The notes beneath the pieces were generated by a model. That model did no database searches. It was not told the DNA's origin and was given only the letters and a program-made list of their open reading frames with translations. A stretch of DNA of 64,000 nt from F1-120-MAGs238 sp964484185. GTDB lineage: Bacteria > Planctomycetota > Phycisphaerae > Phycisphaerales > UBA1924. The stretch spans positions 1 through 64,000 of the forward strand of contig CAZAEQ010000005.1 of the NCBI GenBank assembly GCA_964484185.1. Direction: 5' to 3'. Position 1 is the first letter of the stretch; every line of letters begins with the position of its first letter. The position numbers and the translations under genes were made by a program. Below are positions 50,275-57,780 of this stretch, in pieces.

Positions 50275-51189
50275 ATGGATCCTGCGGTCATTGAGCAGCT
50301 TGTCAAGGGGGTTGTTTCGCCCCAGGGAATGTCGTTGGTATTGCTCTTTGTCCTGTGGTTCAAGATACCGCGAACGCATGGGCTGCCAGATCCTGCTCTT
50401 GCGCACGCCGCCAGTTGGCGCCAGCTCATTGCGCCACTCCTTGCTGTGGGTGTCGTGTCGCTCTCCTGGCCAATCGTCTTCACGCTTTCATTTCCACCAG
50501 CTGACACTTTTGCGCGTACACCCTGGATCTGGCTGGGCGCGGCTTTAGCGCTTATGGGCGTGAAACACATTTCGCATCGGCACTTTCGAATCCTTGCAGT
50601 CGCGGCGGTTGTTCTTATTGCGGCACCGTTTGTTGTGCCTGCTGCGCAGCTCAAGCTCATTCCCACGCAGGATCTCGCCTTTCAGGCTGGGCTGCTGGTC
50701 GTGTGTAGTTTCTTGAGCGCGGGCTGGGTTCCAGATATCGCTGAAAAGTCGCCGCGGAGTGCATCGGTTATTGCGTGCATCACTCTTACCGGCGCGTGTC
50801 AGGTGCTCATTCTCGGATTTTCATCGCTCAAACTGGGTCAGGCGGTTGGCATGCTCGGCGCTATCGCCGGCGCGTTCATGTTTCTCACCATCTGGAAAAA
50901 TCGCGATCTTTCAGGCAAGGGGCTCGATGCCACATTTTCCGCGGCGTCGATCCTCACCTTGTTTGCCGGAGTTCATTCCACCGATACCGCCCGGCCATGG
51001 CTTTATATTCTCCTGATCGCCGCGACGCCCCTAGTCAGTTGGCTGGTCTACAAGATTCCGCTGAAGTCGCCCACAGTTCGAGCGATTCTCGCTATTCTGG
51101 CGGCAGGCGCCGTGGTGGCAGTCACGCTCGGAATCGCATTTGTCAACCGGCCGGTGGATGAGTATCAGACCTCGGCCGCCATACGCTGA
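50275..51189 (+). CDS. multi-pass membrane protein of unknown function
   Basis: A 304-residue protein with about nine hydrophobic helices (SLVLLFVLWFKI, LIAPLLAVGVVSLSWPIVFTL, ILAVAAVVLIAAPFVV, LLVVCSFLSAGWV, AVGMLGAIAGAFMFLTI, PWLYILLIAATPLVSWLV, AILAILAAGAVVAVTLGIAFV) and short polar loops. No transporter or enzyme motif is visible. GTG at 50257 is an alternative start; neither has a ribosome site. The glycosyltransferase gene starts 5 nt downstream, so they form an operon. Confidence 0.65.
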   Translation: MDPAVIEQLVKGVVSPQGMSLVLLFVLWFKIPRTHGLPDPALAHAASWRQLIAPLLAVGVVSLSWPIVFTLSFPPADTFARTPWIWLGAALALMGVKHISHRHFRILAVAAVVLIAAPFVVPAAQLKLIPTQDLAFQAGLLVVCSFLSAGWVPDIAEKSPRSASVIACITLTGACQVLILGFSSLKLGQAVGMLGAIAGAFMFLTIWKNRDLSGKGLDATFSAASILTLFAGVHSTDTARPWLYILLIAATPLVSWLVYKIPLKSPTVRAILAILAAGAVVAVTLGIAFVNRPVDEYQTSAAIR

Positions 51190-51193
51190 ACAT

Positions 51194-52348
51194 GTGCGTT
51201 GCCTGCTTTTTACTGACACCATTAACGATGTGAACGGCGTTGCTCGATTTGTGCAAACTCTGTCGGGGTGGGCCTGCGCACAGGGCAAAGACCTTTGCGT
51301 GCTATCCAGTTCCGCGAAATCGCGGACGATGGATTTTCCGATTCACCCGTGTGTTGAAATCGTGCCGCCTTTGGCGCGGATGTGTTTGCCTGGGTATGCG
51401 GATCTTGATGTGACCTTGCCGCGGTATGGGGAGTTTTTGGCCAGGGCTCGGGAGTTCAAGCCTGATGTGATTCATGTTTCGACGCCTGGTCCGGTTGGAA
51501 TGTGTGGCAAACTGATTGCGAGAAAATTGGGAGTGCCTTTGGCTGGCACCTGGCACACGAATTTTGCGGCGTATGTTCAGCAGCTCAGTGGATTGAGTTC
51601 TCTTGGGGATATCGCAACTGATGTGCTCGCCATGTTCTATCGCGATTTCGACCTGGTGCTGGCTCGTTCGCCGGTTTCGCTTGCGGATATTCGAGCAACG
51701 GGTGTCAAGCGGTATCGGGCGTTTGCGCCGGGCGTTGACCTGCAGAAGTTCAATCCAGTGTGGAAGGATCGATCGATCTGGCGGCGCTGGGGATTGGAGC
51801 CGGAGCGGAAGAAGGTGGTGTATGTCGGCCGCGTAAGCAGGGAAAAAGGGGTGTTGCTGCTTGCGAGTGTTGCAGCGCGATTGCGAGGTCAACAGAGCGA
51901 AGCGGATGTGGTGATTGTGGGGAGCGGTCCGCTGAAAGCGCAGCTGGAGCAGCTTATTCCCGATGCAACGTTCACCGGATTTGTGCATGGGGACGAGCTT
52001 TCGCGGGTGTATGCATCGAGTGATCTGGTGCTTTTCCCAAGCGAGACTGACACACTTGGCCAGGTGGTACTTGAAGCTCAGGCCAGCGGGGTTGGGGTGA
52101 TGGTGACTGATCGCGGCGGGCCGCGGTTTCTGGTGAATAACGGCGTGACGGGTCGGGTGATTGCGGCGGACCGGGAAGCGGAGTGGGGCGAGTGCGTGGG
52201 ATCTTTACTGGGTAGTCCCGATCGTCTTGGTGTGATGGGGCAAGATGCGCGGCGGCATATGCAAAATTACGATATAGCAAGTAGTTGCGAAGCGTTCTGG
52301 AACGAGCATCGGCAGCTATTGGATCAGTTGCGGGCAATTCGCACGTAG
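51194..52348 (+). CDS. GT4-family glycosyltransferase
   Basis: A 384-residue GT-B enzyme. The N-terminal Rossmann half starts VRCLLFTDTINDVNGVARFVQTL and has VIHVSTPGPVGMCGKLIARKLGVPLAGTWHTNFAAY. The C-terminal half has VVYVGRVSREKGVLLLASVAARL and the nucleotide-sugar EX7E region LFPSETDTLGQVVLEAQASGVGVMVTDRGG. It resembles MgtA/PimB-type transferases that glycosylate lipids. The start is taken as GTG 51194, 5 nt after the previous stop; an earlier TTG at 51140 overlaps that gene. It overlaps the convergent gene by 25 nt. Confidence 0.88.
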   Translation: MRCLLFTDTINDVNGVARFVQTLSGWACAQGKDLCVLSSSAKSRTMDFPIHPCVEIVPPLARMCLPGYADLDVTLPRYGEFLARAREFKPDVIHVSTPGPVGMCGKLIARKLGVPLAGTWHTNFAAYVQQLSGLSSLGDIATDVLAMFYRDFDLVLARSPVSLADIRATGVKRYRAFAPGVDLQKFNPVWKDRSIWRRWGLEPERKKVVYVGRVSREKGVLLLASVAARLRGQQSEADVVIVGSGPLKAQLEQLIPDATFTGFVHGDELSRVYASSDLVLFPSETDTLGQVVLEAQASGVGVMVTDRGGPRFLVNNGVTGRVIAADREAEWGECVGSLLGSPDRLGVMGQDARRHMQNYDIASSCEAFWNEHRQLLDQLRAIRT

Positions 52349-54018
52349 CTGCGGTAGGTATGAATTGCCAGGATGATCACGCCGGCCCAGAGCAGGATGA
52401 GGCCATTGGCGCCGATGCTGCGATTAAGCTGCTGTCCGCCAGCGATGGTGACAACGCAGGCAAGGGCGGGGAAGAATGTCCAGAGGTAGACCACCAGGGG
52501 GAGTCTGCGCTGCATGCGGATGGCTGTGATTGCGCCGGTAAGCACCATGAGGAATGTGGAGGCGGCGAAGGCGAGCCGTTCGTGCTGCTTGGATGTGATG
52601 TCTCGGAACAGGTTGACAAGGTTCTTGCGCAGGTCATCGGCGGCTTTGCGGGTCGGGTCATCGGTGAGCGGTGAATCTGCGATGGTGAGCAGGTGGCTGA
52701 GCGGAGATTTGAGAAGGTCTTCGATCGGATTGGATGCGAAGGTGAGATCGGAGCGGGTGTAGCGCGGAATGCCGGGGGCACTGCTGCTGTCGGCAGAGTT
52801 GCCGGTATTGACGCGAGCGTTGTCAGCATCGAGGCGAAGTTTCAGTTTGCGCTCGTTGCGTTCCTCGCGTGGATTTGGTGAAAGAACCACACGTTCGGCG
52901 GCGTAGCGGGTGAGGACTGGGGTGCTATCGCGGCCGCCGCGGCGGAGGATTTCGATTTCTATTTTGCTGCCAGGGGTCAGCGGACGAGCGACCCAGCCCT
53001 GAGGCGTTTCAACGAGTCCGGAGGCTTTGAGGGTGATTGACTCGTTGTCGTCATCGCGGGTGAGAACGACAGATTTGTCTTTTTCAAGGGTGGAGACGAG
53101 CGCCTGCATGAGCTGGCGCTGTCCGAGCCAGAACGCCAGATCGCGACGATTGAGATCGATGCGATTGAGTTTTTCTGGCGTTGTGCGCAGGGCGCGGAGT
53201 TCGCCCCAGGTTGCAAATTTGGGGTTGTCTTTGAAGAAGTTGGAAATTGAGAGCGAAACTTCGGTGGATTTGGATTGGACAAGCGTTGGTGGCGAGCCGG
53301 GCGCACGCTGGGTGGCCACTGAGTTCAGGAGTTTTACGGCGAGGACTGAGAAGGCGCGGTTGCTGCCATCGGTGGCGAGTTCGGGCGGGTAGATCCAAAT
53401 GCCAGCGTTGGTGGCGGTCGCTTCGCTGATGACGTTGTCGTTGCGATCGACTGTGATCATGACGAGTTTGCCCAGAACGAGCTGGTCGGTGGCGCCGATC
53501 GATGGGTCCAGGTCTTCTACTACGTGCACTGAATCGGCGTAGATGATTGTGTCGCCGATTCGCAGGGGCTGGCCGCGTTCGACGGAGGCTGCGAGCAGTT
53601 TGGGAATGTCGGCGGTGATGAGCCGTTCCATGTTGCGCAGGAAGCGCGGGATAACCTGTTCGTTCAGTACTAACAGGGCCGCGCCCAGGATCAGACCGGT
53701 GACAAGAGAGGGGAGCAGAAGTCGTTTAAGGCTTACGCCACTGGCCTGGCTGGCGGTGAGTTCGTTGTCAGTGGCAAGGCGGTAATAGGTGAGACTCGCG
53801 GCGAACGCGCCGGCGAAGGGAAGGGCATAGGCAAGCATCGGGATCGAGGCCAGAAGCATGAACATCGGAAGGTCGGAGGCGTCGAGCTTGCCATCGGAGA
53901 GAGGCTTGATGCAGGTTGCAAATGAAAAGACCGTGACCAGCACGGCGGTTGTCAGAAAGAGCAACCGCCATATGTCTTTGGTTATTGCAAACAGAAGTGT
54001 GAAAGGTGTGCGGCCCAC
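52324..54018 (-). CDS. LptF/LptG-family permease
   Basis: A 564-residue YjgP/YjgQ-type protein. The N-terminal three helices (LLFLTTAVLVTVFSFATC, LLASIPMLAYALPFAGAFAAS, LLLPSLVTGLILGAALLVLN) enclose the typical TYYRLATDNELTASQASGVS segment. A long periplasmic beta-jellyroll and three C-terminal helices follow. In LPS-producing bacteria LptF and LptG with LptB extract lipopolysaccharide from the inner membrane. This copy is longer than the usual 360-400 residues because of an enlarged periplasmic part. The start is GTG at 54018, 30 nt after holA. Confidence 0.82.
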   Translation of the reverse strand: MGRTPFTLLFAITKDIWRLLFLTTAVLVTVFSFATCIKPLSDGKLDASDLPMFMLLASIPMLAYALPFAGAFAASLTYYRLATDNELTASQASGVSLKRLLLPSLVTGLILGAALLVLNEQVIPRFLRNMERLITADIPKLLAASVERGQPLRIGDTIIYADSVHVVEDLDPSIGATDQLVLGKLVMITVDRNDNVISEATATNAGIWIYPPELATDGSNRAFSVLAVKLLNSVATQRAPGSPPTLVQSKSTEVSLSISNFFKDNPKFATWGELRALRTTPEKLNRIDLNRRDLAFWLGQRQLMQALVSTLEKDKSVVLTRDDDNESITLKASGLVETPQGWVARPLTPGSKIEIEILRRGGRDSTPVLTRYAAERVVLSPNPREERNERKLKLRLDADNARVNTGNSADSSSAPGIPRYTRSDLTFASNPIEDLLKSPLSHLLTIADSPLTDDPTRKAADDLRKNLVNLFRDITSKQHERLAFAASTFLMVLTGAITAIRMQRRLPLVVYLWTFFPALACVVTIAGGQQLNRSIGANGLILLWAGVIILAIHTYRSYVRIARN

Positions 54019-54048
54019 AGTGGGTTTGGTCTCGATTTGAAAAAAGGG

Positions 54049-55104
54049 TTAGCGAGCGGCGGCCGCGGGTTTGCGTGCGACCACGCTGGTGAATTGCAGG
54101 CAGAGGCGTTCGATCGTGAGTTCGTGGTCTCCGAATCCGCTCTTGACGCGTTGATCAGCTTCGAGGCAGACGCGCAGGAGGCGGCGGGCGCGTTCGGGGT
54201 CGATGCGTTTTCCGATGCTGACGATTGCATCTTTAGAGGGGCCCCAGAGTTTGAGGTTTTTGGCGATGGCCCATTCATTTTCGCCGGATTTCAAGCCTGC
54301 CGCGACGCCGTGGAGCTTGCGGGCCAGGTCGGTCATGGCGAAATGGATGACGGATGGGTGGAGGCGGGAAACTTCGATCATGCGTCGGATTTGCTCGAGA
54401 ATGGTCGAGCGGTCAGAAGTCAGGAGTGATTCCTGGATCGACCAGGCTTCTTCTTCCTTTCGCATGCCGACGAATTGCTGGACGACCTCGATGGTGATGA
54501 GCGGTGGTTCTTTGGATTTTGGATCGACGATGGATGCGACTGCGAGTTTGCCAAGTTCGGCATCGATCAGTCCGGCATCGGGGCCCAGTCGCTCGACCAG
54601 CAGTTCCGCGGCGTCTTGATCGAGATTCGCGCGGTGCTTGTCTTTAGTGACCTTGAGTGCGAAAGCCAACGCTTCGCCCTGACTCATGCCATCACAGGAC
54701 ACTTTGTGCAGGAGGTCATCGAGTTTACTTTTGTACCACCGTGCTCCGGCGCGGAGCAGAAGCGTCGCGCCATCGCAGGGGGCGGCGGCATAGCGGCCAA
54801 CCATGTCGCGTGATTCTTCTTTGATCATGGCTTCAGCGTTGTCGACGATGACCACTTTGTGGGTGGACATCAGGCCAAATGAGCGGCACTCGTCGAGAAC
54901 ATCGCCGGTTTTGGCGGAGGTGCCGTCAAAGGTCAGGACATCGAGTTCGCCGTGGAGTTTGGCGAGGGCGGCTTTGATTTCGGCGGTGCGGAGTTGTTGC
55001 TGGAAGATATCGGAGCCGGTGAAAAGGATCACCGGCGGCACGCCGGCAGCTTTCGCAGGCTTGGCCGGCTTTGGGGAATCTGTGGTTGCGGCTTTCTTTG
55101 CCAT
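54049..55104 (-). CDS. holA: DNA polymerase III delta subunit HolA
   Basis: A 351-residue clamp-loader subunit that opens the sliding clamp. After a Lys/Pro/Ala-rich start, VILFTGSDIFQQQLRTAEIKAAL replaces the degenerate P-loop region of HolA. KVVIVDNAEAMIKEESRDMVGRYAAAP and LVERLGPDAGLIDAELGKLAVAS are typical, and the C-terminal helical collar domain is present. ATG at 55104 is preferred, with TAGGGT ending 5 nt upstream. Confidence 0.88.
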   Translation of the reverse strand: MAKKAATTDSPKPAKPAKAAGVPPVILFTGSDIFQQQLRTAEIKAALAKLHGELDVLTFDGTSAKTGDVLDECRSFGLMSTHKVVIVDNAEAMIKEESRDMVGRYAAAPCDGATLLLRAGARWYKSKLDDLLHKVSCDGMSQGEALAFALKVTKDKHRANLDQDAAELLVERLGPDAGLIDAELGKLAVASIVDPKSKEPPLITIEVVQQFVGMRKEEEAWSIQESLLTSDRSTILEQIRRMIEVSRLHPSVIHFAMTDLARKLHGVAAGLKSGENEWAIAKNLKLWGPSKDAIVSIGKRIDPERARRLLRVCLEADQRVKSGFGDHELTIERLCLQFTSVVARKPAAAAR

Positions 55105-55109
55105 GTGTA

Positions 55110-55115
55110 ACCCTA
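55110..55115 (-). promoter_or_regulatory. candidate leaderless -10 element (TAGGGT)
   Basis: TAGGGT ends 5 nt before the ATG at 55104. The tandem decamer array at 55131-55180 lies directly upstream of it. Confidence 0.4.
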
Positions 55116-55130
55116 GGGAGTCTGAATCGT

Positions 55131-55180
55131 CAGGCCATATCAAGCCATAACAGGCCATATCAGGCCATATCAGGCCATCA
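55131..55180. repeat. five tandem decamers (CAGGCCATAT)
   Basis: Five consecutive 10-bp units: CAGGCCATAT, CAAGCCATAA, CAGGCCATAT, CAGGCCATAT and CAGGCCATCA. The last runs into the 3' end of aroC and encodes its final Met-Ala-stop. The 10-bp period is close to one helical turn. Confidence 0.85.
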
Positions 55181-56366
55181 GGCGGCCGGGTGGTTCGATG
55201 CGGGGGAGGATGCTGGCGAGGCGGAGGTAGTTCTTGTAATTCTGGAGCATTTCGCCCAGTGAGTCGCCGCCGCATTTTTCGCAGAGGACTCGGGCGATTT
55301 CGAATGCGACGACATTCTCGACGACGACCGAGCAGGCGGAAACTGCACAGACATCGGAGCGTTCGTAGGCGGATTGTTCGGCGGCTTTGCTGACGAGGTC
55401 GATGGAAGGCATGCCGCGGAGCAGAGTGGAAATGGGCTTCATGGCGGCGCGGACGACGACGGGCTGGCCGTTGGTCATGCCGCCCTCGGTGCCGCCAGCA
55501 TTGTTGGTGTCGCGGGTGTAGCCGAGGGTGTGGGAATTTTGTTGTGATTCGTCAAAGCGGATGGGATCGTGGACTTGCGAGCCGGGTCGAGATGCGACAT
55601 CTTTGCCCAGGCCGATTTCGACGGACTTGATGGCTTGAATTCCCATGACTGCGTAGGCAATGCGGGCATCGAGCTTGTCGCGATAGTCCATGCAGGAACC
55701 AAGGCCGGGTGGGCAACCGAAGATGTGGGCTTCGACCAGGCCGCCGACGGTGTCTTTATCGATCTTGGCCTGGCGGATGATGGCGCGTTGATGTTCGCTG
55801 GTTTGCACATCGGGGCAGTAGGTGTCGCTGGCATCGCGGGCGGTGCGGACGTCTTTGTAGTTGTTTTCGGTGACTTGGGTGTTGCAGGCGGCAGCGCCGA
55901 TGGAGCGGACGAAGCCGAAGGCTTCGATGCCGAAGTGTTTGAGCAGGACGCGGGAGAGTGCGCCGGCGGCGACGCGCGATGCGGTTTCGCGGGCGCTGGC
56001 GCGTTCGAGGGTTTCGCGGCAGTCGCTGGTGAGGTATTTGATGCTGCCCGCGAGATCGGCGTGGCCGGGGCGGGGGCGGGAGATGGGTGGGGTTTTCGCG
56101 AGGTCATCCATGCGGGAATCGCGGTTGACCATTTTCATGGTCAAGGGCGAGCCGATGGAGTGGCCTGTGCGGACGCCGGTGAGGATTTCGATGACATCGG
56201 TTTCGATGTTTTGCCTGCCGCCGCGGCCGTATCCGCCCTGGCGGCGCGCGAGTTCGGCGTTGATGAAGGCCTCATCGATTTCCAGACCCTGGGGCAGACC
56301 GGTGACGGTGACAACGAGAGCGGGACCGTGGGATTCACCTGCGGTTTGGTAGGAGAGTTGGGGCAT
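55170..56366 (-). CDS. aroC: chorismate synthase AroC
   Basis: A 398-residue enzyme that makes chorismate from 5-enolpyruvylshikimate 3-phosphate using reduced FMN, the last step of the shikimate pathway. Clear signatures are YQTAGESHGPALV at the start, RRQGGYGRGGRQNIETD, SIGSPLTMKMVNRD and ERASARETASRVAAGALSRVLL, plus the EGGMTNGQPVVVRAAMKPISTL block. Length is normal for the long form. The start ATG has no Shine-Dalgarno but a TACCCT 5 nt upstream. Confidence 0.96.
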   Translation of the reverse strand: MPQLSYQTAGESHGPALVVTVTGLPQGLEIDEAFINAELARRQGGYGRGGRQNIETDVIEILTGVRTGHSIGSPLTMKMVNRDSRMDDLAKTPPISRPRPGHADLAGSIKYLTSDCRETLERASARETASRVAAGALSRVLLKHFGIEAFGFVRSIGAAACNTQVTENNYKDVRTARDASDTYCPDVQTSEHQRAIIRQAKIDKDTVGGLVEAHIFGCPPGLGSCMDYRDKLDARIAYAVMGIQAIKSVEIGLGKDVASRPGSQVHDPIRFDESQQNSHTLGYTRDTNNAGGTEGGMTNGQPVVVRAAMKPISTLLRGMPSIDLVSKAAEQSAYERSDVCAVSACSVVVENVVAFEIARVLCEKCGGDSLGEMLQNYKNYLRLASILPRIEPPGRLMA

Positions 56367-56371
56367 GCCGG

Positions 56372-56377
56372 AGGGTA
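56372..56377 (-). promoter_or_regulatory. candidate leaderless -10 element (TACCCT)
   Basis: TACCCT ends 5 nt before the aroC ATG at 56366, within the 24-nt space behind the upstream gene. Confidence 0.4.
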
Positions 56378-56390
56378 GGGAATCGGCTGA

Positions 56391-57659
56391 CTATTTCTTG
56401 GCTTTTTCGGACAGGGCTTTTTCAACGGCTTTGTCGAGGGCTTCGCCGCGGAGGTTGGCGCCAATGATGTTGCCGGTGTCGCCATCGACCAGGAATGTGG
56501 CGGGGATGCTGTTGATGGCGTACTTCTGGGCAATTTCGGCTTGCCAGTATTTGCCATCGGCGACCTGACGCCAGTTCATGTTTGCCTTTTCCATGACGGC
56601 GGGCATTTTGGAGACGCTCTGCTCGCTGTCAAGGGAGATGCCGAGGATTTCGAAGCCGTTGGCGTGGTGCTTGCCGTATGCGGTGACGACGTTGGGCATT
56701 TCTTTCATGCACGGGCCGCACCAGGTTGCCCAGAAATCGAGGAGGACAACTTTGCCTTTGTAGTCGCCTGGGAAGTTCACGGTTTTGCCTTCGGTGTCTT
56801 TGATGCTGAAGGCCATGATGGGCTTGCCGGTTGAGTGGTCGGGCGGCGTGGGAATCTCTTCGACTGCTGTGGCGCTCTTGGCGATGTTGAAGGAGCTGCC
56901 ATCTTTGGCCATGTCTTTGACCTGCCAGGATGTGCCGCCGATATTGAAGGGTTTGGCAATGTCGAAAGATTCGCCGCGGGAGTCGAACTTTCCGTTGGCG
57001 TTGACATCGATGAGGAGATTGATCCCGGATGCATCGGCTTTGGAATTGGGCTTAGTCTCGTCGGGCGATTCATCGGCGGGCTTGGGCTGGAAATTCCCGC
57101 GGGCGTTTTCATCGCTGAGGACAGCGCGGTACGACTTGTCGCCGAGCGTGATTTGTCCCTCGTAGGCGTAGTCGCGGTAATAGAGGAGGACGGTTTTCAG
57201 GCCTGCGCGACTAGGATCGTTTTTGTCGAAGCGGTACATTGAGAGGTTGACAAGAAGAGGGGTTTTGTCGCTGGAGATATCGACCATGGCCGCGCCGCTG
57301 TACATGGTGGTTGCGGTGTCGCCGGATTTGCTTTCCTTGCCCTTCCAGTCGATCTTTTCATCATCGGTGAAATCGCCGTTTCGATTGGTGTCGACGAAGA
57401 GGCGCGCGGGCTTGCCATCGGGTTCATCGAGGATGAATTCGGTCCCGGAACCGGTTTCGAATTTTCCGTACATTGGGGAAGAGAGATCTGCGGGTGCTGT
57501 TTTAACGGTCGCGGGTTTTTCCGCGGTCAGGGTTGCTCGCTGTGGTGCGTAGTAGCCGACTTTGGAAGAGCCGCCCTTTGGTACCAGCTTGAGATGGATT
57601 TCATCGGCGAATGCGGCGGAAGTTCCGGCGAGGACGGTGAGCAGTGCAACGCGAATCAT
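56391..57659 (-). CDS. exported TlpA-like thiol-disulfide oxidoreductase with EF-hand-type loops
   Basis: A 422-residue protein with a signal peptide (MIRVALLTVLAGTSAAFADE). The N-terminal 270 residues are a beta-rich region with two Ca-binding-type loops, DTNRNGDFTDDE and DVNANGKFD. The C-terminal 150 residues are a thioredoxin fold of the TlpA/ResA type: GKVVLLDFWATWCGPCMKEMPNVV with the CGPC active site and IPATFLVDGDTGNI with the cis-Pro. It probably reduces or exchanges disulfides in the periplasm. ATG 57659 has AAGGAG at 7 nt. Confidence 0.88.
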   Translation of the reverse strand: MIRVALLTVLAGTSAAFADEIHLKLVPKGGSSKVGYYAPQRATLTAEKPATVKTAPADLSSPMYGKFETGSGTEFILDEPDGKPARLFVDTNRNGDFTDDEKIDWKGKESKSGDTATTMYSGAAMVDISSDKTPLLVNLSMYRFDKNDPSRAGLKTVLLYYRDYAYEGQITLGDKSYRAVLSDENARGNFQPKPADESPDETKPNSKADASGINLLIDVNANGKFDSRGESFDIAKPFNIGGTSWQVKDMAKDGSSFNIAKSATAVEEIPTPPDHSTGKPIMAFSIKDTEGKTVNFPGDYKGKVVLLDFWATWCGPCMKEMPNVVTAYGKHHANGFEILGISLDSEQSVSKMPAVMEKANMNWRQVADGKYWQAEIAQKYAINSIPATFLVDGDTGNIIGANLRGEALDKAVEKALSEKAKK

Positions 57660-57780
57660 GTCAAAACTCCTTGCGATTGGCGAGCGGGATTGAAACAGGT
57701 TCGAAACAGGTTTGATCATGCTATCAGAAGCTGGGTTCAATACAAGTGGCAATTTGAGCCCGATTCAGGCCCGGTCAGAG

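Noticed and set aside
55569..56378. 269-codon plus-strand frame opposite aroC
   Set aside because: Gly/Ala/Asp-rich antisense shadow of a conserved gene.
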